The position numbers were made by a program, and so were the translations under genes. A stretch of 64,000 nt of DNA, from the NCBI RefSeq assembly GCF_900108955.1, contig NZ_FNYA01000004.1:62001-126000 (forward strand), read 5' to 3'. This document shows positions 37,027-46,179 of this stretch, one piece after another. The notes beneath the pieces were generated by a model. That model was not told where the DNA came from. It worked only from the letters and a program-made list of their open reading frames with translations, and searched no databases. Each line of letters opens with the position of its first letter. Position 1 is the first letter of the stretch. This DNA is from Flavobacterium terrigena. GTDB taxonomy: Bacteria > Bacteroidota > Bacteroidia > Flavobacteriales > Flavobacteriaceae.

Positions 37027-38148
37027 TTAGTTATTCAACATAACTGGCATTACCAACATAGTAACAGTTTCACCTTCGTCTAATCCGTCAATAGGAGTAA
37101 GGATTCCGGCTCTGTTTGGTAATGACATTTCTAATTGAATTTCGTCACTTGTTAAATTGTTCAACATTTCCGTTAAAAAACGTGAGTTGAAACCAATTTG
37201 TAAATCGTCACCGTGGTAATCGCAAGTTAAACGCTCATCTGCTTTGTTTGAATAATCAATATCTTCAGCAGAAATGTTCAACTCCGTACCAGCGATTTTT
37301 AAACGAATTTGGTGCGTAGTTTTGTTAGCAAAAATTGCCACACGACGAACCGAGTTTAAAAAAGTAACACGACTTAAGATTAATTTATTTGGATTCTCTT
37401 TTGGAATAACCGCTTCGTAATTTGGATATTTCCCATCAATCAAACGACAAGTTAACACATAATTTTCAAATGAATACGTAGCGTTAGAATCGTTATATTC
37501 TACTTTTACTTCTGCATCTGAAGTCGCTAAAATTCCTTTTAAAATGTTTAAAGGTTTTTTAGGCATAATAAATTCAGCACTTTGAGATGCTTTTACATCT
37601 GTACGAGCATATTTTACTAATTTATGTGCATCAGTAGCAACAAAGATTAAACCTTCAGTAGAAAATTGGAAAAATACACCACTCATTACTGGACGTAAAT
37701 CGTCGTTTCCTGTCGCGAAAATTGTTTTTCCAATTGCCGTTGCTAAAACTTCAGCAGGAATAATAGTTGTTGAAGGATCTTCTAAAGCTACTGCTTTCGG
37801 GAATTCTTCGCCAGCTGCATAAGCAATTGCGTATTTTCCAGAGTTAGAACTAATTTCTACCGTATTGTTTTCTTCAACTGTAAAAGTAAGTGGTTGTTCT
37901 GGAAAGGTTTTTAAAATATCTAACAAAAGTTTTGCTGGAATAGCAACACTTCCTGTACTATTTGATTCAATTTCTAAACTTGCCGACATAGTAGTTTCTA
38001 AGTCAGAAGCCGAAACGTGTAATTGATTGTTATCTAATTCAAATAAAAAATTATCAAGAATAGGTAAGGTGTTATTGCTATTAATAACGCTTCCTAAAAC
38101 TTGTAATTGTTTTAATAAATACGAACTGGATACTATAAAATTCATCAT
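37027..38148 (-). CDS. dnaN: DNA polymerase III beta subunit (sliding clamp)
   Basis: DnaN is the ring-shaped clamp that tethers the replicative polymerase. The 373-aa protein starts MNFIVSSSYLLKQLQVLGSV and shows the three repeated clamp domains, with NTLPILDNFLF, RPVMSGVFFQ and the C-terminal TPIDGLDEGETVTMLVMPVMLNN, which forms part of the partner-binding pocket. A TATATTTG -7 box on this strand is at 38169-38176. No dnaA or DnaA boxes were noticed nearby, so the replication origin is not implied here. Confidence 0.97.
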   Translation of the reverse strand: MMNFIVSSSYLLKQLQVLGSVINSNNTLPILDNFLFELDNNQLHVSASDLETTMSASLEIESNSTGSVAIPAKLLLDILKTFPEQPLTFTVEENNTVEISSNSGKYAIAYAAGEEFPKAVALEDPSTTIIPAEVLATAIGKTIFATGNDDLRPVMSGVFFQFSTEGLIFVATDAHKLVKYARTDVKASQSAEFIMPKKPLNILKGILATSDAEVKVEYNDSNATYSFENYVLTCRLIDGKYPNYEAVIPKENPNKLILSRVTFLNSVRRVAIFANKTTHQIRLKIAGTELNISAEDIDYSNKADERLTCDYHGDDLQIGFNSRFLTEMLNNLTSDEIQLEMSLPNRAGILTPIDGLDEGETVTMLVMPVMLNN

Positions 38149-38215
38149 CTTCTATTTTTTTTGCTTTACAAATATAATGGGTTACTGCTTAATCTAAAAA
38201 TATACTTATTAACAA

Positions 38216-39910
38216 CTAGCGGTTATATTTTTTCTTTCTTAGGTATGTGAATAAAAATCCAAAAATACCCAATAATACAATAGGTAACGCTACGGTTAGC
38301 ATTTGTGTTTGACTATAATTGTCGTGGACACTTTGTTTATCTAAAAGCGGTAAGCTTACATCTTTACTTCTAATGTTAATAAGTCCGTTGTCGTCTAAAA
38401 GGTAATTTACACTATTTAAGATAAATTCTTTGTTTCCAAAATATTGTCCTGTGTATTTATCGTAACCTAATTCAATAGGTGTACCTTTATCTAATTGGTT
38501 TTTAATTATGTCACCATCAGAAATCACAATCATTTTAGTTGGGACACTTTTATTTAAGAATTTATCTTCTTTAAATGGCAACACACGATTGTTATACATA
38601 GAAGTAAAAGAACCTTCTAACAAAACAGCAACAGGGATTAAGCCACCACCGGGATAATCTTTTTGCGATGTTTCTTCTCCAATCATTTCTAATGAAACCG
38701 TATTTGGTGTTCCAATTACTTTAGAATATGGAGAACTTTCTAATAAAATGGTCTTTTTAACGTCAGATTTTAATAATTCAATTGGCGAACAGAAATCGAA
38801 TTTAACACCATCTGTATTTTTTACGATTGGATGTTGTTTTGAAGCTGGATAAATAAACGGTGCCATTTTCCAGTTATACGTTTCCATTTGACTTTCGCTA
38901 CCTTCATTTCCAGAAGCTAATTTTATTGGCGTTCCGTATTCGTCTTTAATCATTTGCGGATTAATTCTGAATCCGTATTTGAAGAACATATCTGTCAAAT
39001 TCAAATCGTTATTTCCAACTAAAGTCGTACCCGTTTCATTATAAAGTTGATCCATTTCGGCCGTTGTACCATCCACTAACCAAAGTGTTTTTCCACCTTT
39101 CATAATGAATTGATCTAATACTTGCTTTTCTGGCTCTGTAAATTTCTCACGAGGTTTAGCAATAATGGCCAAATCGTAAACATTTAAAGCTTTTAGAGTT
39201 GCTTCAGGTTGTGAAGCCACAGAATCTAAAGTAATTGGTCCGATGTAATAGTTATCACGAATGGTTTTTAAGAAATCGGCAATATAAATATCGTCTAATT
39301 CGCCATTTCCTTTAATTACGGCAATTTTACGTTGTTTTTCTTTTGAAATTTTATTGATGGCTTCCGCGAAAGCATATTCTAAATGTTGTACTGAACTTTC
39401 TACTTTTTTCTCGGTGGAAGCGCCCATTAAATTTTTCAATAATTGCACTTTCGCACCTTTATCTCCATAATTCGCTAAAGCCCAAGGAAAAACAACTTCT
39501 TGTGTTTGTTTTCCTTTATCTTCAACCGTAACGTTTATTGGAGTTAAGCCTTTTTCGAAGAATTTCTTCATGACTTCCACACGCTCTTCTTCTTTTTCAA
39601 TCGGATTCACAAATTGAAACGTAATATTTGAATTATAAGCCGAAAATTCTTCTAATAATTGACGTGTTTCCGTTTGTAATTTCTTGAAATCGGCTGGAAA
39701 GTTTCCTTCTAAAAAGACATCAATAATTAAAGGCGAATCGACACCATCAATGATTTTTTTAGTGGTTTCAGAAAGCGTATATCTTTTGTCTTGAGTAACA
39801 TCGAAACGCTTGTAAATATAATAACTCGCAAAGTTTAATAGAAATAAACCTATGGCTAAAAATCCTAATTTTTTTAAACTATTTTTTTGAACTTCCTTCA
39901 TCATTACCAT
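38216..39910 (-). CDS. gldG: Gliding motility ABC transporter accessory protein GldG
   Basis: GldG works with GldF and GldA in a membrane complex needed for gliding of Flavobacterium. The 564-aa protein has an N-terminal membrane helix (LGFLAIGLFLLNFASYYIY), a large periplasmic GldG-type domain (RYTLSETTKKIIDGVDSPL, FLEGNFPADFKKLQTETRQLL), and a C-terminal helix (MLTVALPIVLLGIFGFLFTYL) ending in RKKKYNR. Its start overlaps the gldF stop by a few bases, so the two are coupled. Several adjacent ATG codons make the exact start uncertain by up to 9 bp. Confidence 0.93.
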   Translation of the reverse strand: MVMMKEVQKNSLKKLGFLAIGLFLLNFASYYIYKRFDVTQDKRYTLSETTKKIIDGVDSPLIIDVFLEGNFPADFKKLQTETRQLLEEFSAYNSNITFQFVNPIEKEEERVEVMKKFFEKGLTPINVTVEDKGKQTQEVVFPWALANYGDKGAKVQLLKNLMGASTEKKVESSVQHLEYAFAEAINKISKEKQRKIAVIKGNGELDDIYIADFLKTIRDNYYIGPITLDSVASQPEATLKALNVYDLAIIAKPREKFTEPEKQVLDQFIMKGGKTLWLVDGTTAEMDQLYNETGTTLVGNNDLNLTDMFFKYGFRINPQMIKDEYGTPIKLASGNEGSESQMETYNWKMAPFIYPASKQHPIVKNTDGVKFDFCSPIELLKSDVKKTILLESSPYSKVIGTPNTVSLEMIGEETSQKDYPGGGLIPVAVLLEGSFTSMYNNRVLPFKEDKFLNKSVPTKMIVISDGDIIKNQLDKGTPIELGYDKYTGQYFGNKEFILNSVNYLLDDNGLINIRSKDVSLPLLDKQSVHDNYSQTQMLTVALPIVLLGIFGFLFTYLRKKKYNR

Positions 39911-40629
39911 TTAAGCGATTTAAGTTGATAAACTGTTCCAGCTAAAAACAAGATGGTGATACTTATGAAATACACGATATCTCGAGTGTCTAACACACCA
40001 CGACTCATACTTTTAAAGTGAAAATCCATTCCTAATGTTTTGATAATTGAACCGAAACTTCCAAATAAGTTAGCTAATCCGTCAAAACCAAAATAGAAGA
40101 AAAAGCATAAGAAAACCGCAACAATAAATGCCACAATTTGATTGTCTGAAAGCGTAGAAGTGAACACGCCAATTGAGGTGTAAGCACCAATTAAGAATAG
40201 CAATCCGAAATACGAACCAATGGTGCTACCATAATCGAAATTGTTTTGTGCTGCTGTATAACTTGAAACGATAAACACATAAAAAAGTGTAGGAATGATC
40301 GCAATTAGAATTAAAATAAAAGCGCCTAAAAATTTTCCGTTTACAATTTCCCAAAGACTTAGTGGTTTGGTGAATAGGATTTCTAACGTTCCTTGTTTTT
40401 TTTCGTCTGAGAAACTTTTCATGGTTACTGCTGGAATTAAGAAAATAAGAATCCATGGTGCTAATTTAAAAAACGGACTCATGTCTGCGTATCCAGAATT
40501 TAAAATATTAAAATCTCCATCAAAAACCCAAAGAAATAATCCGTTTAATAACAGAAAAATGGCTATAACTAAATAACCAATTGGCGAACCAAAAAAGGAT
40601 TTTATTTCACGTAGCAATAATGCTTTCAT
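39904..40629 (-). CDS. gldF: Gliding motility ABC transporter permease GldF
   Basis: GldF is the ABC-2-type permease of the gliding complex. The 241-aa protein has six hydrophobic helices, the start MKALLLREIKSFFGSPIGYL, and the amphipathic MKSFSDEKKQGTLEILFTKPL stretch typical of ABC-2 permeases. A TACATTTG -7 box on this strand is at 40650-40657. The ATPase gene gldA is not in the window. The pair strongly suggests a gliding flavobacterium. Confidence 0.93.
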   Translation of the reverse strand: MKALLLREIKSFFGSPIGYLVIAIFLLLNGLFLWVFDGDFNILNSGYADMSPFFKLAPWILIFLIPAVTMKSFSDEKKQGTLEILFTKPLSLWEIVNGKFLGAFILILIAIIPTLFYVFIVSSYTAAQNNFDYGSTIGSYFGLLFLIGAYTSIGVFTSTLSDNQIVAFIVAVFLCFFFYFGFDGLANLFGSFGSIIKTLGMDFHFKSMSRGVLDTRDIVYFISITILFLAGTVYQLKSLKW

Positions 40630-40718
40630 TTATTTTAAAATTTAATTGACAAATGTAATTTATAAACTTGAAACTTGAAACATTAATTTAAATATGCCTA
40701 TTTGTATTGATGTTTTTT

Positions 40719-40831
40719 GCCACGAATTTTCGAATGTTACTTTGAATTTAAAATTTTATTCGAATTAATTATCGACAAAGTCGATTCTAATCATCGCAAT
40801 TTGTGAATTTTAAAATTCGTGAATTCGTGGC
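40719..40831. repeat. 113-bp dispersed inverted-repeat element, second copy
   Basis: It has the same inverted ends GCCACGAATT / AATTCGTGGC as the element at 20448-20559 and nearly the same length, with a different interior. It fills most of the gap between gldF and the monooxygenase-like gene. Confidence 0.8.
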
Positions 40832-40841
40832 CACTAACTTT

Positions 40842-41138
40842 TTATGTTAAAGTTGCCAATTTATTTACGCTCCAAGCTTCTGGTTTACCATCAAAAAGTG
40901 TTTTTGTATACGTCCAAACTTCATTAAAAAGTGCTGATTTTCTGTATTTTTCTAGAGCATCTTCGTCTTTCCAATAACTGTAAGTAAAGAAAATTCGAGC
41001 ATCTTGTTTATCTTGATACAATTCTAAAAATTCATTGCCTTCAAAATTTCTAATTTGATGCTTAATTTCTTCAAAATTCGCTAAAAAAGCGTCAATTTTA
41101 TCTTCCTGAAACGTTAATTTGACTATTCGTACAAACAT
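40842..41138 (-). CDS. Antibiotic-biosynthesis-monooxygenase-type (ABM) protein
   Basis: This 98-aa protein has the ferredoxin-like dimeric alpha/beta barrel of ABM-domain proteins: FVRIVKLTFQEDKIDAFLANF, then FEGNEFLELYQDKQDARIFFTYSYWKDEDALEKY, the segment typical of the fold. Members are small monooxygenases or of unknown function. It lies 38 bp downstream of the SAM hydrolase gene on the same strand and may be co-transcribed. Confidence 0.8.
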   Translation of the reverse strand: MFVRIVKLTFQEDKIDAFLANFEEIKHQIRNFEGNEFLELYQDKQDARIFFTYSYWKDEDALEKYRKSALFNEVWTYTKTLFDGKPEAWSVNKLATLT

Positions 41139-41176
41139 AAATATATTTTATAAATTTCTAAATCGTAAATCCCAAA

Positions 41177-42007
41177 TTACTCAGCAAATTCTACAATCAC
41201 CACATCTTGCATTTTCAATCCTAATAAAGTGTTGGCAGAACCCGAACGACTTGGATTACTTCTATAAATGGCAATTTCCAAGAAATTATCCTGATTAAAA
41301 AGCGCAATTTCATTTCCTTCCATCGATTTCAAAGCTGCTGTAGAATTGTTTTTAAAATCGGAATAATTATTTTTGACTTTCTTAATGGTATACACCGAAA
41401 AACGAACCGAATAATGTCTTCCTTTTGCAATTTCTTCAATATAATTTTTAGAAATATTAGTCACACAATTACCGAAATCATCAATATAAACCACATTTCC
41501 ACGAATTGATTTCGCATTTTGATCTACAATCGGAACCAAAACATTCATTTTCTTAATTTCAGAAAGTGGTGCACCAATGACATTCATTTCTCCTCCTTTG
41601 GCTAAATGTGTTGCCACGGTTGCAAAAACATCTAAATCGCTAGAACCGTTGATTAATCTGTCGTGAATATTGATTTGAACAATCTTTTCAGCATTTAATT
41701 TATTGGTTAATCCGCCAAAAATGCCATTATCGGCACCAATAAAAAAATGTCCGTCATATAGCATTGCAATATGCACAGTATCAGCGTTTCTTGAAGCATC
41801 TACGCAAACCACATGAACGGTTCCTTTTGGAAAATGAGAGTAAGAAACTGAAAGTAAATAACTGGCTTCCAAAACGTTAAACTTGTCAATGGTGTGAGTA
41901 ATATCTACAATATTGGTTTCAGGCAAAATTGAGAATATCTTACCCTTTAAAATTCCCGCAAAATGGTCTTTTAGGCCATAATCTGTAGTAAGAGTAATTA
42001 TTGACAT
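41177..42007 (-). CDS. S-adenosyl-L-methionine hydrolase (adenosine-forming), DUF62 family
   Basis: The 276-aa protein begins MSIITLTTDYGLKDHFAGIL with the TTDYG/D motif of the DUF62 (SAM hydroxide adenosyltransferase) family, which converts SAM and water to adenosine and methionine. Further family stretches are IVDITHTIDKFNVLEASYLL, VHVVCVDASRN, FIGADNGIF and VVYIDDFGNCVTNIS. Residues in the last motif distinguish hydrolases from halogenases, and the gene looks like a hydrolase. It is divergent from phoH. Confidence 0.88.
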   Translation of the reverse strand: MSIITLTTDYGLKDHFAGILKGKIFSILPETNIVDITHTIDKFNVLEASYLLSVSYSHFPKGTVHVVCVDASRNADTVHIAMLYDGHFFIGADNGIFGGLTNKLNAEKIVQINIHDRLINGSSDLDVFATVATHLAKGGEMNVIGAPLSEIKKMNVLVPIVDQNAKSIRGNVVYIDDFGNCVTNISKNYIEEIAKGRHYSVRFSVYTIKKVKNNYSDFKNNSTAALKSMEGNEIALFNQDNFLEIAIYRSNPSRSGSANTLLGLKMQDVVIVEFAE

Positions 42008-42050
42008 TTTATTGTTTATAACTTATTTGAAATGGAATAGTTGTTTTTGC

Positions 42051-42058
42051 TATATTTG
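42051..42058 (+). promoter_or_regulatory. phoH -7 promoter element
   Basis: A TATATTTG box gives a leader of about 50 nt before the TTG start codon of phoH, supporting that unusual start. Confidence 0.75.
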
Positions 42059-42115
42059 AGTGATACAAAACTAATCTTTTTTTTACAGAATAAAAACAAT
42101 TTAAATTTATAGCCT

Positions 42116-43066
42116 TTGAACGAAAGAATTATCGAACTAGAAAACATTGCACCTAAAGATTTTTGGGGTGCACATGACAGTCATTTAGAGACAATTAAAA
42201 AGTACTATCCAAAATTGAAAATTGTTGCCAGAGGTACGGTTTTGAAGGCATTTGGCGAAGCTGAGGTTTTAGATGAATTTGAAAAGCGTTTCCGAAGGTT
42301 AATGACACATTTTACCCGTTTTAATACCATTGACGACAATGTGATTATGCGAGTAATTGAAGGCGATGCACAGCAAACTGGCGAAATGCCTAAAGGCGAC
42401 CAAATTTTAGTTCATGGTTTAGGAGGAAAGTTGATTAAAGCAATGACGCCAAATCAGCAAAAATTAGTCGATTCTGTCAATAAAAACGATATGGTTTTTG
42501 CCGTTGGTCCTGCAGGAACTGGTAAAACTTACACCGCTGTGGCTTTAGCAGTAAGAGCATTAAAGGAAAAGCAAGTAAAACGAATCATTTTAACAAGACC
42601 AGCAGTAGAAGCAGGGGAAAATTTAGGTTTTTTACCTGGTGATATGAAGGAAAAATTAGATCCGTACATGCAACCTTTGTATGACGCTTTACGCGATATG
42701 ATTCCACCACAAACTTTAGAAGATTATATTTTAAAAGGAATTGTTCAAATTGCGCCATTGGCTTTTATGCGTGGTCGAACTTTAGATAATGCTTTCGTGA
42801 TTTTAGATGAAGCACAAAATACGACTCATTCGCAAATGAAAATGTTTTTAACGCGTATGGGAAAAAATGCCAAGTTTATCATCAATGGTGATCCAGGTCA
42901 AGTCGATTTACCAAGAAGAACGATTTCTGGACTAAAAGAAGCTATTTTAGTGTTAAAAGACGTAGATGGAATTGGGATTTTATACTTAGATGATAAAGAT
43001 ATTGTTCGTCACCGTTTAGTGAAAGCAGTTATTAATGCTTATAAAAGTATTGAGAATACGGATTAA
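42116..43066 (+). CDS. PhoH-family ATPase
   Basis: This 316-aa cytoplasmic PhoH-like protein has a small KH-like N-terminal region (LKIVARGTVLKAFGEAEVLD), Walker A GPAGTGKTYTAVALAV near residue 133, PAVEAGENLGFLPGD, and Walker B FVILDEAQNTT. The family is linked to RNA metabolism, possibly as a helicase partner of YbeY. The start is TTG: the protein sequence from NERIIELENIAPKDFWG is already family-like and no in-frame ATG precedes it. Confidence 0.92.
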   Translation: MNERIIELENIAPKDFWGAHDSHLETIKKYYPKLKIVARGTVLKAFGEAEVLDEFEKRFRRLMTHFTRFNTIDDNVIMRVIEGDAQQTGEMPKGDQILVHGLGGKLIKAMTPNQQKLVDSVNKNDMVFAVGPAGTGKTYTAVALAVRALKEKQVKRIILTRPAVEAGENLGFLPGDMKEKLDPYMQPLYDALRDMIPPQTLEDYILKGIVQIAPLAFMRGRTLDNAFVILDEAQNTTHSQMKMFLTRMGKNAKFIINGDPGQVDLPRRTISGLKEAILVLKDVDGIGILYLDDKDIVRHRLVKAVINAYKSIENTD

Positions 43067-43117
43067 CAATAAAATTTTATTTTTTTCGTTCTAATTTTAA
43101 TTCTAAATTATAATAGT

Positions 43118-43627
43118 ATGAAAAAAGTTGTTTTATTTTTAGCCACGATGTGCTTTGGAATAAACTATGGGCAAGATCAAAAGATTGAAATTACGCCAAA
43201 AAACTCTTGGTTTAAAGCCGGATTAACTGCCGGAGTTCCAACAAGTGATGTGAAAGATTTTGCTTCCTTCAATATTGGAGTGGATGTAAGAGCGCAGTAC
43301 ATGTTTAATAATCATTTTGCACTTGGTGGTGTAACGGGTTATAATCATTTTGTAGCAAAAGATGATTTTGAAGACTTCGGAGTAGTTCCAGTTGCAGGTT
43401 ATGCGCGATTTTATTTCCAAAAAGAAGGTGTTTTTGTAGGGACAGATTTAGGTGTGGCTTTTGTAACCAATGTTGATGATGATAAGAGAGGTTTGTATTT
43501 TAATCCTCAAATAGGTTATCATAATAAAGATTGGAATATTTACGGATATTATCAAAACACCTTTACTGAAAATACTAATATCAGATCAATTGGAGTAGGA
43601 GCAACCTACAACATAAGATTCAAATAA
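43118..43627 (+). CDS. Outer-membrane beta-barrel protein
   Basis: This 169-aa exported protein has the signal peptide MKKVVLFLATMCFGINYGQ. The mature part alternates polar and aromatic residues in short strands (SWFKAGLTAGVPTSDVKDF, FALGGVTGYNHFVAKDDFE, IGVGATYNIRFK) and ends with an aromatic residue two positions from the end, as expected for an eight-stranded OmpA/OmpX-like barrel. The function is unknown. A terminator follows directly. Confidence 0.82.
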   Translation: MKKVVLFLATMCFGINYGQDQKIEITPKNSWFKAGLTAGVPTSDVKDFASFNIGVDVRAQYMFNNHFALGGVTGYNHFVAKDDFEDFGVVPVAGYARFYFQKEGVFVGTDLGVAFVTNVDDDKRGLYFNPQIGYHNKDWNIYGYYQNTFTENTNIRSIGVGATYNIRFK

Positions 43628-43638
43628 TAAATAAAATG

Positions 43639-43666
43639 AAAGGAGGCTTTAATGTCTCCTTTTTTA
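43639..43666 (+). terminator. Terminator after the beta-barrel gene
   Basis: AAAGGAG pairs with CTCCTTT across a 10-nt loop, with a T6 run on the plus strand. Confidence 0.8.
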
Positions 43667-43702
43667 TTTGATTAAAAATTTTCACAAAGAAAATAATTCA
43701 AT

Positions 43703-43710
43703 TACTTTTG
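43703..43710 (+). promoter_or_regulatory. purC -7 promoter element
   Basis: The TACTTTTG box lies 27 nt before the purC ATG. It excludes a TTG start codon that would fall inside it. Confidence 0.8.
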
Positions 43711-43737
43711 CACCACAACAAACAACAACACGTCAAA

Positions 43738-44685
43738 ATGAACACAATTACCACTACAAATTTTAATTTTACAGGTCAAAAATCAGTTTACAGAGGAAAA
43801 GTAAGAGAAGTTTACAACATCAATGACGATTTATTAGTTATGATTGCTACAGACAGACTTTCTGCTTTTGATGTAGTTTTGCCTGAAGGAATTCCGTATA
43901 AAGGACAAATTTTGAACCAAATTGCGACAAAATTCATGCAATTAACGGAAGATATTGTTCCGAATTGGTTAATTGCAACTCCAGATCCAAACGTAGCTGT
44001 AGGTCATTTATGTGAGCCTTTTAAAGTTGAAATGGTAATTCGTGGTTACTTATCTGGTCATGCAGCTCGTGAATACGCTTTAGGAAAAAGAACAATTTGT
44101 GGTGTTACTATGCCAGAAGGTTTGAAAGAAAACGACAAATTTCCAACGCCAATCATTACACCAACAACTAAAGCAGATAATGGTTCTCATGATGAAGATA
44201 TTTCTCGTGAAGCGATTTTAGCAAACGGAATTGTTACGGAAGAAGATTATTTAGTTTTAGAAAAATATACAAGAGATTTATACCAAAGAGGAACTGAAAT
44301 TGCAGCTTCTAGAGGTTTAATTTTAGTGGATACAAAATACGAATTCGGAAAAACAAAAGACGGTAAAATCGTTTTAATTGACGAAATTCATACACCAGAT
44401 TCTTCTCGTTATTTTTATGCAGAAGGTTATCAAGAAAGACAAAACAATAACGAAGAACAAAAGCAATTGTCTAAAGAATTCGTACGTCGTTGGTTAATTG
44501 AAAACGGTTTTCAAGGTAAAGAAGGGCAACAAATTCCAGAAATGACACCAGAATATATTGCTTCAGTTTCTGAAAGATATATCGAATTATTCGAAAATAT
44601 TTTAGGAGAGAAATTCGTAAAAGAAGACATTTCAAATATTGAAGAACGTATTTTTAATAACGTTCAAGCGTATTTAGCTAAGTAA
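43738..44685 (+). CDS. purC: Phosphoribosylaminoimidazole-succinocarboxamide synthase
   Basis: PurC joins aspartate to CAIR in purine synthesis. The protein is 315 aa from [11 protein letters not shown]. Motifs: [67 protein letters not shown], and [29 protein letters not shown]; these are read as separate segments along the chain. The length is that of the longer PurC type. It is monocistronic, flanked by terminators. Confidence 0.96.
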   Translation: MNTITTTNFNFTGQKSVYRGKVREVYNINDDLLVMIATDRLSAFDVVLPEGIPYKGQILNQIATKFMQLTEDIVPNWLIATPDPNVAVGHLCEPFKVEMVIRGYLSGHAAREYALGKRTICGVTMPEGLKENDKFPTPIITPTTKADNGSHDEDISREAILANGIVTEEDYLVLEKYTRDLYQRGTEIAASRGLILVDTKYEFGKTKDGKIVLIDEIHTPDSSRYFYAEGYQERQNNNEEQKQLSKEFVRRWLIENGFQGKEGQQIPEMTPEYIASVSERYIELFENILGEKFVKEDISNIEERIFNNVQAYLAK

Positions 44686-44706
44686 TTTTCAAAAGTTATA
44701 TAAATA

Positions 44707-44738
44707 AAAAGGCAGGTTTCAATAACCTGCCTTTTTTT
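44707..44738. terminator. Bidirectional terminator between purC and tcdA
   Basis: AAAAGGCAGGTT / AACCTGCCTTTT is a perfect 12-bp stem with a 5-nt loop and T runs on both strands, between convergent genes. Confidence 0.92.
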
Positions 44739-45453
44739 ATTTCTTAATTAAGTGTTTTACGACCGTTTCTGCGGCGTGTAAGCCAAAAAGTGCCGGCATC
44801 CAACTATTCGTACCATAAAATGATTTTTTGTAGTTAGAGCCATCTGTAGTCTTAATACTCGTCGCATCAGGGTGTTCCACAGAATATACGGCTTTTACAC
44901 CTTTATTTATGCCTTCTTTTCTCAATCTTTTTCTAATGTTTTTCGCTAACGGGCAAACTTCTGTTTTACTAATGTCTCTTACAACGACCTTATTTACGTC
45001 GAATTTTCCACCAGCGCCCATATTGCTTATAACTTTTATTTTTTTACGTTTAGCAGCTACTAAAAGGTTGATTTTAGGTGTTAAGCTATCAATGCAGTCT
45101 AAAACATAATCAAATTCTGGAGTTACAATTTCAGTTGCGCGCTCTGGAGATAAAAATTCTTCTACTCTAATAAGACTTAATTCTGGATTAATATCTAGCA
45201 ATCTATCGCCAACAATCTTAACTTTCGGTTCACCAACTGTGCTATGTAAGGCAGGTAATTGACGGTTAATATTTGTAATATCTACAGTGTCGCCATCAAC
45301 AATTGTCATTTTTCCTACACCAGCACGAACTAAAAATTCTGCTGCAAACGATCCAACACCACCTAAACCAACAACTAATACGTTTGATTTTTGTAACTTA
45401 TTTAAACCTTCTTCTTTGAATAATAACTCTGCTCTTTCTTGCCACTTTGCCAT
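44737..45453 (-). CDS. tcdA: tRNA threonylcarbamoyladenosine dehydratase
   Basis: TcdA cyclises t6A37 in tRNAs to ct6A using ATP. This 238-aa ThiF/E1-like protein has the nucleotide-binding motif VVGLGGVGSFAAEFLVRAG near residue 28, TIVDGDTVDITNINRQ, and the DYVLDCIDSLTPKINL stretch. AVYSVEHPD is typical of TcdA rather than of ThiF or MoeB. It starts 3 bp after the tatD stop, so the two genes form an operon. Confidence 0.92.
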   Translation of the reverse strand: MAKWQERAELLFKEEGLNKLQKSNVLVVGLGGVGSFAAEFLVRAGVGKMTIVDGDTVDITNINRQLPALHSTVGEPKVKIVGDRLLDINPELSLIRVEEFLSPERATEIVTPEFDYVLDCIDSLTPKINLLVAAKRKKIKVISNMGAGGKFDVNKVVVRDISKTEVCPLAKNIRKRLRKEGINKGVKAVYSVEHPDATSIKTTDGSNYKKSFYGTNSWMPALFGLHAAETVVKHLIKK

Positions 45454-45456
45454 AAC

Positions 45457-46110
45457 TTAATTCTTTTTATTAAAAACTGTTTGGTAATTGTTCCAAACTA
45501 TTTCTTTCATTTCTTCCACAGAAATGTTTTTACATTTTGCTGCAAAAGTATAAACTTCTTCTAAACTTTCCACAATTGTATCTGTTTCTAAGAAAATTTT
45601 TTCATTCGGAATTTGTTTAAACACATCTCCTAATTCTGGATTTCGAAATAGGTATTTTCCAAAAGATAAATGAAAATCCTGATTCAATAATTGTTTCGCA
45701 ATTTGAACGTTTTTTGAAAATCCATGAATGATAAAAGGGGAGGTGAGTCCGCTATTTTTTTTGCATGAAATCACTTCGTCAAAGGAAGCTACACAATGTA
45801 AAATTACAGGCTTTGAAACTTGGTGCAAAAGGTCTAATTGCGCCTCAAAAACGTCAATTTGAGTACTATAGATTTTATCTATACGTTTATCTAATCCACA
45901 TTCCCCCAATGCAATACATTCTTTTAGTGAAAGTTTTTCTTTAACTATTTTCAAATCATCGCTCAAACGGTTGTCATCAATATGCCAAGGGTGAATTCCG
46001 ATAGAATATAGCGGAATTTCCTCCGAAAATTCATTCGGATATTGATTTACAATTTCTAAAATCAAATCAGAATTGGTGTAAAAATGGGTATGTAAATTGA
46101 TAAATTTCAT
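45457..46110 (-). CDS. TatD-family metal-dependent hydrolase
   Basis: This 217-aa TIM-barrel hydrolase has the N-terminal metal motif NLHTHFYTN, then GIHPWHIDD, ALGECGLDKR, PVILHCVASFDE, FIIHGFSKN and FLETDTIVES, which gives the TatD metal ligands in order. It is shorter than the usual 255-265 aa. TatD proteins act as DNases or D-aminoacyl-tRNA deacylases; the role here is unknown. A TATTTTTG -7 box on this strand at 46124-46131 drives the tatD-tcdA operon. Confidence 0.88.
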   Translation of the reverse strand: MKFINLHTHFYTNSDLILEIVNQYPNEFSEEIPLYSIGIHPWHIDDNRLSDDLKIVKEKLSLKECIALGECGLDKRIDKIYSTQIDVFEAQLDLLHQVSKPVILHCVASFDEVISCKKNSGLTSPFIIHGFSKNVQIAKQLLNQDFHLSFGKYLFRNPELGDVFKQIPNEKIFLETDTIVESLEEVYTFAAKCKNISVEEMKEIVWNNYQTVFNKKN

Positions 46111-46179
46111 AGAATACTTTTTGCAAAAATACTGCTTTTTGATAAGTATTTTGCCTAAATTTGTGACAGATAATTTATT

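Noticed and set aside
37027..38148. dnaN as a marker of the replication origin
   Set aside because: No dnaA, no DnaA-box cluster and no obvious origin-like region were seen; in this phylum dnaN is often away from the origin.
43708..43737. Upstream TTG start for purC
   Set aside because: It lies within the end of the TACTTTTG -7 box and so cannot be transcribed; the ATG at 43738 fits the family.
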